A stretch of DNA of 64,000 bases from Belliella filtrata. GTDB lineage: Bacteria; Bacteroidota; Bacteroidia; Cytophagales; Cyclobacteriaceae. Below, one piece after another: positions 19,056 through 27,669 of this stretch. The notes under the pieces were generated by a model. That model was not told where the DNA came from. It worked only from the letters and a program-made list of their open reading frames with translations, and searched no databases. Location: NCBI RefSeq assembly GCF_022549775.1, contig NZ_JAKZGP010000020.1:1-64000 (forward strand), read 5' to 3'. The position numbers were made by a program, and so were the translations under genes. Every line of letters begins with the position of its first letter. Positions within the stretch are counted from its first letter, which is position 1.

Positions 19056-19958
19056 TTAATTACTTTCTAGGGCTATTCCAGACTCTAAAGAATGAATGTG
19101 ATTCATCACTTGTTCCATGAGCCACATCGGTGTGGACGTAGCTCCACATATCCCAATATTGTCTCTGGAGTTGAACCATTCTGGGTCTATTTCTGTTTCG
19201 TTTTCTATAAAATAGCTTCTTTCATTTTCAGCTTTACATACTTGATACAGTGCTTTTCCGTTTGAGCTTTTTTTGCCTGATACAAATATGATTACATCGT
19301 TTACTTGTGAAAAATGGCGTAGTTGGGGCTCTCTGTTCGATACTTGTCTACAGATAGAATCATTGGCATTGAAGTCCACTTCATTGAGTGTCCCTTTGGC
19401 GCTTTTGATTTTATGCTCAATTTTCTCTTTTAACTCATAAAAGCCTTTGGTGCTTTTGGTCGTTTGGCTGAAAAGTGTCACGGGTTTGTTGAAATCTATT
19501 TTTTCCAGATCTCTATCCTCCATCACAACTATAGCTTTTTCAAGTGTTTGGCCAGTAAGACCTATTACTTCAGCATGGCCCTTTTTACCATATATCACTA
19601 TTTGCCCCTTCTCTTTTTCCATTTTATCAAATGCAGTCTTTACCCTGTGTTGTAGTTTTAATACTACTGGACAAGAGGCATCTATCAATTCAATGTTGTT
19701 TTCTATGGCAATTTTATATGTTTCGGGTGGTTCGCCATGTGCTCGTATCAATACTTTGCAGTCGTGTAATTCCCTTAACTCATCTCTATCGATCACTACA
19801 AGGCCTTTTTCACTGAGTCTCTTGACTTCCATGTCGTTATGGACTATGTCGCCAAGGCAGTATAGCATTTCTGACCCTTCCATTTCATCCTCAGCCATTT
19901 TTATGGCAAATTCTACCCCAAAACAATACCCTGAATTTTTATCTATAGTAACATTCAT
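19056..19958 (-). CDS. ispH: 4-hydroxy-3-methylbut-2-enyl diphosphate reductase
   Basis: Last enzyme of the MEP isoprenoid pathway, reducing HMBPP to IPP and DMAPP with a [4Fe-4S] cluster. The chosen start MNVTIDKNSGYCFGVEFAI gives 300 residues; a 22-codon upstream extension would run into cmk and is not conserved. Cluster ligands: Cys12 (GYCFGV), Cys96 (DASCPVV) and Cys203 (SICRQVSNRE). His40 and His74 (RAHGEPP) match the substrate-binding histidines. It starts four bases after the cmk stop, so the two are probably co-transcribed. Confidence 0.95.
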   Translation of the reverse strand: MNVTIDKNSGYCFGVEFAIKMAEDEMEGSEMLYCLGDIVHNDMEVKRLSEKGLVVIDRDELRELHDCKVLIRAHGEPPETYKIAIENNIELIDASCPVVLKLQHRVKTAFDKMEKEKGQIVIYGKKGHAEVIGLTGQTLEKAIVVMEDRDLEKIDFNKPVTLFSQTTKSTKGFYELKEKIEHKIKSAKGTLNEVDFNANDSICRQVSNREPQLRHFSQVNDVIIFVSGKKSSNGKALYQVCKAENERSYFIENETEIDPEWFNSRDNIGICGATSTPMWLMEQVMNHIHSLESGIALESN

Positions 19959-19962
19959 ATAA

Positions 19963-20649
19963 TCACACCTTTTCTGCCAAAATTTCCTTAGCAAGCGAAA
20001 CAATTTGATTGACTTGAGATTCAAAATCTAAATAGCTGGTGTCTATCTCGATGGCATCTTCCGCTTTCCTTAATGGGCTTTCCTCTCTAGAGGAATCTAT
20101 TCTATCTCTTTCTCCTAGGTTATGGATAATCTTTTCTAAACCAATCAATTCACCTTTTTCTAAAATCTCTTTTTGTCTTCTTTCTGCTCGTATTTTAATA
20201 TCAGCAGTCATGAATACTTTCAACTCGGCCTCTGGGAATACGACAGTACCTATGTCTCTGCCGTCCATTACTACACCTTTTTTCTTGCCTAACTTTTTCT
20301 GCTGTGCCACAAGCTCTTGTCTGACTTCTTTGATTTTACTTACTTCACTGACGTATTCAGAAACCCTCATTTTCCGAATTTCCTTCTCTACATTGAGTCC
20401 ATTGAGATAGGCTTCTTGCTTGTTGTTGTCTGGATTGACTTGAAAAGTAATGTGCATAGTCTCTATTGCTTTTGCCACTTCTTTTGGATTGGTCAAAACT
20501 GTTAGATTATTCAAAAAATGCAAAGTAGCAGCCCTGTACATGGCGCCTGAATCTATATAGGTGTAACCCAAAGCTTTGGCTACTGCCTTTGCAGTAGAGC
20601 TTTTGCCACAACCTGAGTACCCATCTATCGCAATTACAATTCTATTCAT
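19963..20649 (-). CDS. cmk: Cytidylate kinase
   Basis: Phosphorylates CMP and dCMP to the diphosphates using ATP. The 228-residue product has P-loop GYSGCGKS (residues 10-17), then YIDSGAMYRAATLHFL (substrate pocket) and VVMDGRDIGTVVFPEA, with the conserved arginines of RDRIDSSREESPL. Length is normal. Divergent from adenine deaminase, with a 151-base gap; a TATATTTG (683-690 in the 20 kb block, minus strand) may be its -7 element. The cmk-ispH pairing is common in bacteria. Confidence 0.95.
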   Translation of the reverse strand: MNRIVIAIDGYSGCGKSSTAKAVAKALGYTYIDSGAMYRAATLHFLNNLTVLTNPKEVAKAIETMHITFQVNPDNNKQEAYLNGLNVEKEIRKMRVSEYVSEVSKIKEVRQELVAQQKKLGKKKGVVMDGRDIGTVVFPEAELKVFMTADIKIRAERRQKEILEKGELIGLEKIIHNLGERDRIDSSREESPLRKAEDAIEIDTSYLDFESQVNQIVSLAKEILAEKV

Positions 20650-20800
20650 TGACTAAGTATGCCTCTCCTTTTTTTTCAAGTACAAATATAGTAGATTTAA
20701 ATCTAATTCTGGTAGGAGTATAGATGTATTCCAAGTTACTGTATAGTATCTACTTCTTTCTGATATGTTTTGGTCAAAAAACTAACAAAAATCATCAAAT

Positions 20801-22432
20801 ATGAATTGCTTTTGTATTGAAGGTCAATTAATAGACATTGAGAATCGGGAGATTTTTTCAGCTGAACTTAAGGTAGGTGATGGCAAAATTGTTGCGATCA
20901 GAAAGATCAAGTTTAACCCTGATTTACCATATATGTCTCCGGGGTTTATCGATGCTCATGTGCATGTCGAGTCCTCTATGCTGATTCCTTCAGAATTTGC
21001 TAGACTTGCTGTAGTACATGGTACCGTGTCTACAGTTTCGGATCCTCATGAGATAGCTAATGTATGTGGGATGGATGGGGTGAACTTTATGATTGACAAT
21101 GGAAATCAAGTTCCTTTTAAGTTCTATTTTGGAGCTCCTTCTTGTGTCCCAGCAACCCCTTTTGAAACGGCAGGAGGAGAAATTACAGTTCAAGATATAC
21201 ATGATCTTCTTGAGAGGAAGGAAATAGTTTACCTCGCCGAAATGATGAATTGGCCTGGGACAGTTCAAAGAGATCCAGCTGTTATGGAAAAAATTGATAT
21301 AGCTAAAAGATATGGTAAGCCTATCGACGGCCATGCACCAGGCTTACGTGGTGAACAAGCTGCTCAGTATGCTTCTGCTGGAATTTCCACAGACCATGAA
21401 TGCTTTACAATAGAGGAAGCTTTAGACAAGTTGAGGTTAGGGATGAAAATAGCAATTCGTGAGGGCAGTGCTGCTAAAAATTTCGAAGCATTGGTTGATC
21501 TTATTGATAGGTATCCAAAGGAAATAATGTTTTGCTCTGATGATAAACATCCTGATAATCTTGCTTTATCCCATATCAACGAACTTGTAGCGAGAGCTAT
21601 CGCAAAAGGAAAGGATTTGTTTGATGTACTTAGGATAGCTTGCTTGAACCCGATAGATCACTACAAACTTCAAGTAGGAAAGCTGAGGATAGGTGATCCA
21701 GCTGATTTTATAATTTTGAATGATGTAGTGTCTTTTAAAGTCAGAGCTACATACATCAATGGGCAACTGGTAGCAGAAAATGGTGTTACTAAAATCAAAA
21801 GTATAGAAAGTACTGTTATTAATAATTTTAATATCCAGCCTAAGAAGGTAGAGGACTTTCAATTTAGAACAAAGAAATCAAAAGCTCGTGTGATAGAAGC
21901 GCTTGATGGTCAGTTAATCACACCAGAGATTATTGGGGAAATTGAACTTCGCGATGGTTTTGGAGAATCCAATGTCTCCAAAGACATTCTGAAACTTACT
22001 GTTGTCAATCGATATCATGAGGCAGCTCCAGCATTGGCATTTATAAAAAACTTTGGTCTAAAATCTGGAGCAATAGCATCATCAGTTGGGCATGATTCTC
22101 ACAATATTATAGCTGTGGGAGTGGACGATGAGTCAATATGCGAGGCGGTCAATTCGATCATTGAAGTGAAAGGTGGGGTTTCGGCAGTCAATGGAGCAGA
22201 AAAGGTTGTTCTTCCTTTGCCTGTAGGGGGTATAATGTCTTCCAATGATGGTTATCAAGTAGCTGAAGCTTACACTAAGATAGATGCTATGGCAAAAGCA
22301 ATGGGTTCTACACTTCAGTCACCCTTTATGACCTTGAGCTTTATGGCGCTTTTAGTGATTCCAGATTTGAAACTGAGTGATAAAGGGCTTTTTAATGGGC
22401 AGAAATTTGAATTTGTTGACGTGATTGTTTGA
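20801..22432 (+). CDS. ade: Adenine deaminase
   Basis: Hydrolyses adenine to hypoxanthine and ammonia for purine salvage. The 543-residue product is an amidohydrolase of the Ade type: metal motif [11 protein letters not shown] (His53, His55), [34 protein letters not shown] and [12 protein letters not shown], then a C-terminal domain with [15 protein letters not shown]. Length is normal for the family. Monocistronic as far as can be seen, lying between divergent cmk and the acyl-CoA dehydrogenase gene. Confidence 0.95.
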   Translation: MNCFCIEGQLIDIENREIFSAELKVGDGKIVAIRKIKFNPDLPYMSPGFIDAHVHVESSMLIPSEFARLAVVHGTVSTVSDPHEIANVCGMDGVNFMIDNGNQVPFKFYFGAPSCVPATPFETAGGEITVQDIHDLLERKEIVYLAEMMNWPGTVQRDPAVMEKIDIAKRYGKPIDGHAPGLRGEQAAQYASAGISTDHECFTIEEALDKLRLGMKIAIREGSAAKNFEALVDLIDRYPKEIMFCSDDKHPDNLALSHINELVARAIAKGKDLFDVLRIACLNPIDHYKLQVGKLRIGDPADFIILNDVVSFKVRATYINGQLVAENGVTKIKSIESTVINNFNIQPKKVEDFQFRTKKSKARVIEALDGQLITPEIIGEIELRDGFGESNVSKDILKLTVVNRYHEAAPALAFIKNFGLKSGAIASSVGHDSHNIIAVGVDDESICEAVNSIIEVKGGVSAVNGAEKVVLPLPVGGIMSSNDGYQVAEAYTKIDAMAKAMGSTLQSPFMTLSFMALLVIPDLKLSDKGLFNGQKFEFVDVIV

Positions 22433-22605
22433 TGTTCTTAATTAAATTTTCTTTAGTGTATCTTAGATGATAGGTGTTTTTAATGGTTTAGTAAAGCTAA
22501 TCTAAATTTTGCGTTAAATAAGTTCATTATCTGTTCTTCTATTGAAACTTCTCTTTTGACTAGAAGTTATTATCTTAGTGAAAATTAAACCCAAGTATAA
22601 CAATT

Positions 22606-23748
22606 ATGATGAATTTTGAGATGAATGAGAATCAGGTGATGATTGCTCAAATGATTAGAGATTTTGGTGCTAAAGAAATCACTCCTTTTAGAAAGGAATG
22701 GGATGATCAGCAGTATTTTCCAATTGAAGTTTTTAAAAAGTTAGGAGAACTTGGTTTGATGGGCGTATTGGTGCCTACTGAATTTGGGGGGGCTGGTTTT
22801 GGCTACTTTGAATATGTGACAGCTATAGCCGAGCTGGCAAAGTTAGATCCATCCATTGGCCTATCTATGGCTGCGCACAATTCATTATGCACTGGACATA
22901 TCATGATGTTTGGAAATGACGCGCAGAAAAAGAAGTACTTGCCTAAGCTTGCCACATGTGAACTACTAGGTGCTTGGGGGTTGACAGAGCCAAATACTGG
23001 TTCTGATGCGGGAAATATGAGAACAGTAGCTACTGAAGATGGTGATCACTATATCATCAACGGAGCCAAAAACTTTATCACACATGGTGTATCAGGGGAT
23101 GTGGCAGTGGTGATAGCTAGAACAGGAGAAGTCGGAGATTCTCATGGAATGACGGCTTTTATCGTGGAAAAGGGTACTCCAGGCTTCAAAGGTGGCAGAA
23201 AGGAAGATAAGCTAGGAATGCGTGCTTCGGAGACTGCTGAGTTGATTTTTGAGGACTGCAAGGTTCACAAGGATCAGATTCTTGGAAAGGAGGGAGAGGG
23301 CTTCATTCAGTCTATGAAGATTCTGGACGGTGGTAGAATTTCTATTGCAGCCCTTTCACTTGGGATAGCTGAAGGAGCGCTAGAGGCTTCAATTCAATAT
23401 TCCAAAGAGAGACAGCAATTCAATCAGTCAATCAGTAAGTTCCAGGGGATTTCATTCAAATTGGCAGATATGGCTACTCAAATTGAGGCAGCGAAGCTTT
23501 TGACATTCAAAGCGGCGGACTTGAAAAATAGGGGTGAGAAAGTGACACTAGCTGGTGCTAAAGCGAAGCTTTATGCCTCTGAAGTCTGTGTGTCTGTTTC
23601 AAATGAAGCAGTGCAGATTTTTGGTGGATATGGTTTTACAAAAGATTATCCAGTTGAAAAGTATTATAGAGATTCAAAACTTTGCACTATTGGTGAAGGT
23701 ACATCTGAGATTCAAAAATTGGTGATTTCAAGGGAGATATTGAGGTAA
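22606..23748 (+). CDS. Acyl-CoA dehydrogenase
   Basis: FAD-dependent alpha,beta-oxidation of an acyl-CoA. The 380-residue product starts MMNFEMNENQVMIAQMIRDFG (Met2 or Met5 are possible starts) and carries both family signatures: GAWGLTEPNTGSDAGNMRT and the C-terminal QIFGGYGFTKDYPVEKYYRDSK with IGEGTSEIQKLVISREILR. SKERQQFNQSISKFQGI is also typical. The sequence resembles the short-chain/butyryl-CoA group; the chain length of the true substrate cannot be read. A terminator follows 43 bases later. Confidence 0.92.
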   Translation: MMNFEMNENQVMIAQMIRDFGAKEITPFRKEWDDQQYFPIEVFKKLGELGLMGVLVPTEFGGAGFGYFEYVTAIAELAKLDPSIGLSMAAHNSLCTGHIMMFGNDAQKKKYLPKLATCELLGAWGLTEPNTGSDAGNMRTVATEDGDHYIINGAKNFITHGVSGDVAVVIARTGEVGDSHGMTAFIVEKGTPGFKGGRKEDKLGMRASETAELIFEDCKVHKDQILGKEGEGFIQSMKILDGGRISIAALSLGIAEGALEASIQYSKERQQFNQSISKFQGISFKLADMATQIEAAKLLTFKAADLKNRGEKVTLAGAKAKLYASEVCVSVSNEAVQIFGGYGFTKDYPVEKYYRDSKLCTIGEGTSEIQKLVISREILR

Positions 23749-23791
23749 TTGTCAAAGAAGAACTTCAAATGTGTCATTAGCAGTATACTAG

Positions 23792-23826
23792 CACTTCCAA
23801 AGTTTTAAACTTAGGAAGTGTTTTTT
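23792..23826 (+). terminator. Terminator of the acyl-CoA dehydrogenase gene
   Basis: The stem CACTTCC (23792-23798)/GGAAGTG (23814-23820) extends inward through AAGTT/AACTT with one A-A mismatch, giving twelve pairs and a three-base loop. It is followed by six T (23821-23826). Confidence 0.85.
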
Positions 23827-24013
23827 ATTCTAAACTTTTCCAGTTTCTGATTTGAACACCTTCTCTTTCTTGGTGGAGATCGCCTGCATAGACCAGTTTC
23901 AATTCAGTTTCTGGAGCCAATTTTTTGAAATTTTTCAGCCCTTTCAGAAAATCAGAGTGATAAGTCTCGGAAGATTTGATTTCATAAGCGATCAGTTTGC
24001 TGTTTTTTTCTTG
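23825..24013 (-). pseudogene. C-terminal relic of a DUF4143-type AAA ATPase
   Basis: The minus strand is open for 62 codons ending at TAA (23825-23827). It reads KLIAYEIKSSETYHSDFLK, then GLKNFKKLAPETELKLVYAG and ends VQIRNWKSLE. This is the characteristic C-terminal nuclease-like region of the ATP-binding proteins with a DUF4143 domain. A TAA in the same frame at 24014-24016 cuts it off upstream, and no further homology is visible in the AT-rich bases beyond, so the AAA core is gone. The last codons overlap the terminator T run of the acyl-CoA dehydrogenase gene. A plus-strand open frame over the same bases has no protein character. Confidence 0.7.
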
Positions 24014-24340
24014 TTAATCTGTTTTTATCATTTTATGCAATTTTGGAATTGAATTCATGATTTGCATAAAATATTTGATAATAAAAATATTTAATAGTCT
24101 AAATAAGGTAAGTTTTGATTCTAATTCATTTCAAAGGTTAAACAGGTTTGGTTTTACAATATGTTTAATTTGGGTTATATTCAAACTCAAAAATATTTAT
24201 TGATACTTGTTTTGACTTAGTTTTGAAATAATTTAAAAAAAAATATTGATATTCACTTGCGCATAATAATAATTTTAAGAAAGCTTTTAGATTGAAGCTG
24301 CTCTGAAAGGGGTATTTTAAATTTGTTAAATCGGAATGCG
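24014..24340. other. AT-rich intergenic stretch before the peptide gene
   Basis: Strongly AT-rich and without ORF, RNA or repeat that I can support. TAATTTTA at 24270-24277, with a TTG 21 bases upstream (24246-24248), is a weak candidate promoter for the peptide gene at 24341. The upper part may be the eroded body of the DUF4143 gene. Confidence 0.3.
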
Positions 24341-24517
24341 ATGAAAAAGAAAGTAAGATTGTTAGTCGCTGGAGCCATGTTGGTATTGTTTTCAGGAGGT
24401 GTTTACCTGGAGTTGTCTGCTCAGAGGTGGGGAGCAGAAGGTTGGAAAAAAGATAATGGACAGCATTGTTGTTTAGGAAGTGGAAGTTGTTTAGTTACAG
24501 AGGCAGGTAATTGTTAA
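24341..24517 (+). CDS. Small secreted cysteine-rich peptide (NVEALA-like)
   Basis: A 58-residue product from MKKKVRLLVAGAMLVLFSGG: a basic start, one hydrophobic segment (about residues 5-25), then a short tail with four cysteines, GQHCCLGSGSCLVTEAGNC, the last being the terminal residue. Met at 24323 would add six residues before the basic start and is less likely. The arrangement resembles the NVEALA family of Bacteroidota: small exported peptides with a C-terminal Cys cluster, encoded just ahead of six-bladed propeller lipoproteins, as here. The NVEALA motif itself is absent, so membership rests on layout and context. Function is unknown. A terminator separates it from the propeller gene. 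Confidence 0.7.
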   Translation: MKKKVRLLVAGAMLVLFSGGVYLELSAQRWGAEGWKKDNGQHCCLGSGSCLVTEAGNC

Positions 24518-24539
24518 GGTTAATCTATTTATTAATTTG

Positions 24540-24577
24540 CATCCCTCTTGATCAATTGGCATGAGGGATGTTTTTTT
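24540..24577 (+). terminator. Terminator/attenuator between the peptide and propeller genes
   Basis: An eight-pair perfect stem CATCCCTC (24540-24547)/GAGGGATG (24563-24570), with a 15-base loop, is followed at once by seven T (24571-24577). It lies 22 bases after the peptide stop and 13 before the propeller ATG. Because no separate promoter fits between, the propeller genes probably depend on read-through, giving much more peptide than propeller transcript. Confidence 0.8.
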
Positions 24578-24589
24578 AAAATCAGGAAA

Positions 24590-25768
24590 ATGGGAAAAAT
24601 ATATATAGCTCTTTCTTTTTTTAGCATTCTTAGCTTATTAAGTTGTGAAAAGAAGACTTCATTGAATCAATCGCTTGATCCTTCACCAAGAAAATTTGAT
24701 GATTTAATCACATTGATGCCTGATGATACGGTTTCTATTCCAATTGGGCAAAGAACCAATGTGTTCTCGAAATACATCTCAAAGACTAGTATAAGGGGAA
24801 AGGATTATTTGGGGCTAGTCAACGAAAACACAAACCACTTGGAGTTCTATGCATTGTCAGATGATGCGGAAAGTTTCAGTATTAAGTTTCAGCAAGAAGG
24901 ACCTAACGGTGTAAGGACAATCAAGGCATTCGAAGTTTTGTCTGATAGCACACTATTGATTGGGACTTCTTGGCGTCGTGAACTTTACATTACAGATTTT
25001 AGTGGTAGTGTTTTAAGCAGGATAAATTCGGTCAAGAAAGAGAGGGAAGATGGAAAGCCATACGTTCAGATCTATTATACTAATAAACCGTTAATCTATA
25101 GTCGAACGAAAAATGCAACGTTCACATTTGCGGCAGGAGATCAGGATTATAATTCACCAGGTCTATGGTCTGGGACTTATTTTTTGAAATTCATACATGC
25201 AGATCCTCTACAGATGGAGCATGTTTTGAATTTACCTTCTCATTTGTCACCGCTAGTATATAGCGCTTTTTTTTCACATAGCTCACACTTGCTTAGGGGA
25301 GATAATGAATTAATCGTTAGTTTACCATTCTTAAATGATCTGCTGATCTACAATATAGACTCAGAAGAGCTTACTTATGCAGCCGCTGGGCATAGGGGAC
25401 ATGGTGATATATTGCCCTTGGATAATCCAAGCCCGAATCACGATGAGCAAGAATATGTAGAGAGCGATTCATACAGAGAAATCGTTTATGATCAAGAGAC
25501 CGGTTACTTATATAGGTTTGCCTATGATGGTTTAGATTACAAAGATTTGGATGGCAGAAGAAGGACATGGGATAATAAAAAGCCATCCATAATCATTCTG
25601 GATAATAATATGAAAAAGGTGGGAGAATATGAACTGCCCCAGAACAAGTTCTACACAAGGATGTACTTCACTCACCGAGGAAAACTATATATATCCATTA
25701 ATCATCCTGATAATAATCCCTCTGAGGATGAATTGATTTTTGTTGGTCTAAAGCCGATGAAGAGATGA
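24590..25768 (+). CDS. Six-bladed beta-propeller lipoprotein (DUF4221/TolB-like type)
   Basis: The 392-residue product starts MGKIYIALSFFSILSLLSCE, with a lipoprotein signal and lipobox LLSC (Cys19); the frame opens earlier at 24548, but that would place the terminator inside the coding region. The remainder shows the repeated strand pattern of the Bacteroidota propeller lipoproteins: ends of blades such as NHLEFYALSDDAESFSIKF, DELIVSLPFLNDLLIYNIDS and SIIILDNNMKKVGEYELP. The likely location is the outer membrane or periplasm and the function is unknown. It seems intact, unlike its paralogue at 265-1379. Its stop overlaps the start of the next lipoprotein gene (ATGA), indicating translational coupling. 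Confidence 0.8.
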   Translation: MGKIYIALSFFSILSLLSCEKKTSLNQSLDPSPRKFDDLITLMPDDTVSIPIGQRTNVFSKYISKTSIRGKDYLGLVNENTNHLEFYALSDDAESFSIKFQQEGPNGVRTIKAFEVLSDSTLLIGTSWRRELYITDFSGSVLSRINSVKKEREDGKPYVQIYYTNKPLIYSRTKNATFTFAAGDQDYNSPGLWSGTYFLKFIHADPLQMEHVLNLPSHLSPLVYSAFFSHSSHLLRGDNELIVSLPFLNDLLIYNIDSEELTYAAAGHRGHGDILPLDNPSPNHDEQEYVESDSYREIVYDQETGYLYRFAYDGLDYKDLDGRRRTWDNKKPSIIILDNNMKKVGEYELPQNKFYTRMYFTHRGKLYISINHPDNNPSEDELIFVGLKPMKR

Positions 25769-26211
25769 TAAAGAATTTATTAACAATAGGACTACTTATA
25801 GTTAGTTGTCTAGCATGTAGCCACAATGCTTTAGAAGAGGAATATATCAAATTGGAAGCGTAGTTGGAATTTAATAATTTGAGTGAGAAGAAGGTGAGCA
25901 TAATCATTCCATTAGAGAACTCATGTTCTTCCTGCTCTCAAATGACGCTCAATGAACTGGTTGGCATGGAAGAGAAATTTAGAGAAGATGTATTGTTGGT
26001 TTTTACAGCTCGATCTGAAAAGTTGATCCAAGAGACTTTGAGTGATTTAAACTTAAATTCATTTCAAATTGAAAAGGATTCAAAATATGAATCTTGGAAA
26101 ATGGGTCTGGTGGATAAAAATCCTAGATACTACTTGATATAATCAACTAGCCTCATGAGATCGGAAGGGATTACCTTTCAAAATATCGCTGATCAGATGC
26201 CTAAATCATAA
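25765..26211 (+). pseudogene. Thioredoxin-like CxxC lipoprotein with two in-frame stop codons
   Basis: One continuous frame of 149 codons starts at the ATG overlapping the propeller stop. Codons 1-32 encode a lipoprotein signal (MIKNLLTIGLLIVSCLACS). A TAG at 25861-25863 then interrupts it. The frame resumes directly as a thioredoxin-like segment, KKVSIIIPLENSCSSCSQM, with CxxC, up to LVDKNPRYYLI. A second stop, TAA at 26140-26142, is followed in the same frame by SLMRSEGITFQNIADQMPKS and a final TAA at 26209-26211. The text on both sides of each stop looks like ordinary protein, so this is a recently inactivated gene with two nonsense changes. A partial product starting at TTG 25864 is possible but would lack the export signal. 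Context suggests a redox partner for the peptide or propeller. Confidence 0.75.
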
Positions 26212-26244
26212 ATTTTTTAAATGAGTATTAATTCTGACCAATAG

Positions 26245-26275
26245 AAAACAACGGGCAAGCTTGCCCAATTGTTTT
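26245..26275. terminator. Bidirectional terminator after the redoxin pseudogene
   Basis: A palindromic hairpin: AAAACAA (26245-26251) pairs with TTGTTTT (26269-26275) around the inner GGGCAA/TTGCCC (253-258 and 261-266 of the 26 kb block). It lies between the convergent redoxin pseudogene and the SixA-like gene and serves both; its last two bases overlap the stop codon of the latter. Confidence 0.75.
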
Positions 26276-26774
26276 AATATTCCTTGTAGACTTTCCTTTC
26301 TACTGATGAGCTGCCGTCTTCAGCGAGGGTGATTTCGAAGATGTAATCGTATTCTTCTTCTTTCAGTTCATCATATTTTTGACCTGTTCCTACGAAGTGA
26401 TTGATCAAATGGTGGATGGTATTGCTGTGACCTACCACAATAATGTTACCTTTTCTCTTACGAAGTTCGTCCGCCAGGTCCTCATGATATTCTGGATCAT
26501 AGATTTCTTTGGCTATTCCAGACCTGTTGGCAATAGGCTGTATGGTAGCCAGGGTTCTTACCGTATTGGTACTGAAAGCATGCTTTATTTCTTTTTCGGC
26601 TAAGATTTGATCCAATTTTTTAGCGCGGGCAGTTCCTGCTACACTGAGCATTGGGTCTTTGCCATCGAGCATTTTCTCTGCATGTCTGACCACATAGATG
26701 GTCTTCGGCTCTTGTTTTGTACCACAAGCACCGAGAGCAAATAGAATGAGAAATAGATAGAATAGGTTTTTCAT
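26274..26774 (-). CDS. SixA-like histidine phosphatase lipoprotein
   Basis: The 166-residue product has a lipoprotein signal with lipobox LGAC (Cys17) and a compact histidine phosphatase domain: phospho-accepting His31 in IYVVRHAEK, STNTVRTLATIQPIA in the position of the conserved Arg, and a second histidine in IIVVGHSNTIHHL. The size matches the SixA branch (about 160 residues). E. coli SixA acts on phosphohistidine in the cytoplasm; the lipoprotein signal here points instead to an envelope location, so the substrate is unknown. It lies 23 bases downstream of the pseudouridine synthase gene. Confidence 0.87.
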   Translation of the reverse strand: MKNLFYLFLILFALGACGTKQEPKTIYVVRHAEKMLDGKDPMLSVAGTARAKKLDQILAEKEIKHAFSTNTVRTLATIQPIANRSGIAKEIYDPEYHEDLADELRKRKGNIIVVGHSNTIHHLINHFVGTGQKYDELKEEEYDYIFEITLAEDGSSSVERKVYKEY

Positions 26775-26797
26775 AGTGGTGTGGGTGGTGCTGATTT

Positions 26798-27532
26798 CTA
26801 TCCGCTATAAGTATTGTCGATATGTTGATCTTTAGCTTTGACAGGCTCCAATTCCAGATACTGTTCCCAAAATGGCTCTTCAGGTAAGGCGGCTCGCAGG
26901 TATAATTTTTCTTTTTTGATTGGATGTACAAAGACCAAATGAAACGCATGAAGATTAATGCTTTTATCTGGGTTGCCTTTCACAAAGCCATACTTGACAT
27001 CTCCTCTGATCACAGACCCCATACTTGCGAGTTGTACTCTGATCTGATGTGGTCTGCCAGAAACTGGACGCACTTCGACGAGCCAGTGGTCATTGAGTTT
27101 TCCAAGTCGCTTGTAACTCAGCTCAGCTTTTTGTGATCCTGGCACTTCTTTGTCAAAGGCGGATACATAGTTGCGATTTTCGTCTTTGACAAGATAGTGA
27201 GTCAATTTACCCATCTCCTCTGCTGGTTTTTTCTTAACTACCGCCCAATAGACTTTGTGAATGTCCCTTTTTCGGAAGAGTTCCATCATGCGTTCGAGTC
27301 CTTTGGATGTCCTTGCGAATACAACCAGACCACTGACTGGTCTATCAAGTCGGTGTACAGGGTGAAGAAAAACAGCTCCTGGTTTATCGTACTTTTCTGC
27401 AATATATTCCTTACAATAATCTGTTAAGGTTTTGTCTTTAGTTTTGTCTCCTTGGACAAGTATACCCGCAGCCTTGTTCACTACCAACAGGTGGTTGTCT
27501 TCATAGACGACTGTAAATGGCTTTTTTTTCAT
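26798..27532 (-). CDS. RluA-family pseudouridine synthase
   Basis: Isomerises uridine to pseudouridine in rRNA or tRNA. The 244-residue product starts MKKKPFTVVYEDNHLLVVNK; 14 open upstream codons are not conserved. Catalytic Asp63 is in HPVHRLDRPVSGLVVFA. SGRPHQIRVQLASMG and LHAFHLVFVHP are the other family signatures. There is no N-terminal S4 domain, so it is the short form and its target nucleotide cannot be stated. Its end is 23 bases from the SixA-like gene. Confidence 0.92.
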   Translation of the reverse strand: MKKKPFTVVYEDNHLLVVNKAAGILVQGDKTKDKTLTDYCKEYIAEKYDKPGAVFLHPVHRLDRPVSGLVVFARTSKGLERMMELFRKRDIHKVYWAVVKKKPAEEMGKLTHYLVKDENRNYVSAFDKEVPGSQKAELSYKRLGKLNDHWLVEVRPVSGRPHQIRVQLASMGSVIRGDVKYGFVKGNPDKSINLHAFHLVFVHPIKKEKLYLRAALPEEPFWEQYLELEPVKAKDQHIDNTYSG

Positions 27533-27669
27533 AATCCTAATATATACTTTGCCGAAGTTCGACAGATTTTTCAATTTAAATGATCAGCGATTGATAGCCA
27601 ATCAATAACATAAATTCTTGTATGTAAAGTTTAATTTGTAGATCTTTTTATAAATAAAGTCACCCAAAC

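Noticed and set aside
23852-24052. 66-codon plus-strand frame between the acyl-CoA dehydrogenase and peptide genes
   Set aside because: The minus strand over the same bases reads as a DUF4143 C-terminus, which explains the open plus frame.
25861-25863. TAG as a recoded sense codon in the redoxin gene
   Set aside because: A second, different stop (TAA) interrupts the same frame, no recoding hairpin is seen, and Bacteroidota are not known to reassign TAG; loss of function is simpler.
23749-26273. Insertion sequence or prophage boundaries around the cassette
   Set aside because: I saw no transposase, integrase, terminal inverted repeats or direct repeats flanking the region; only gene decay is supported.
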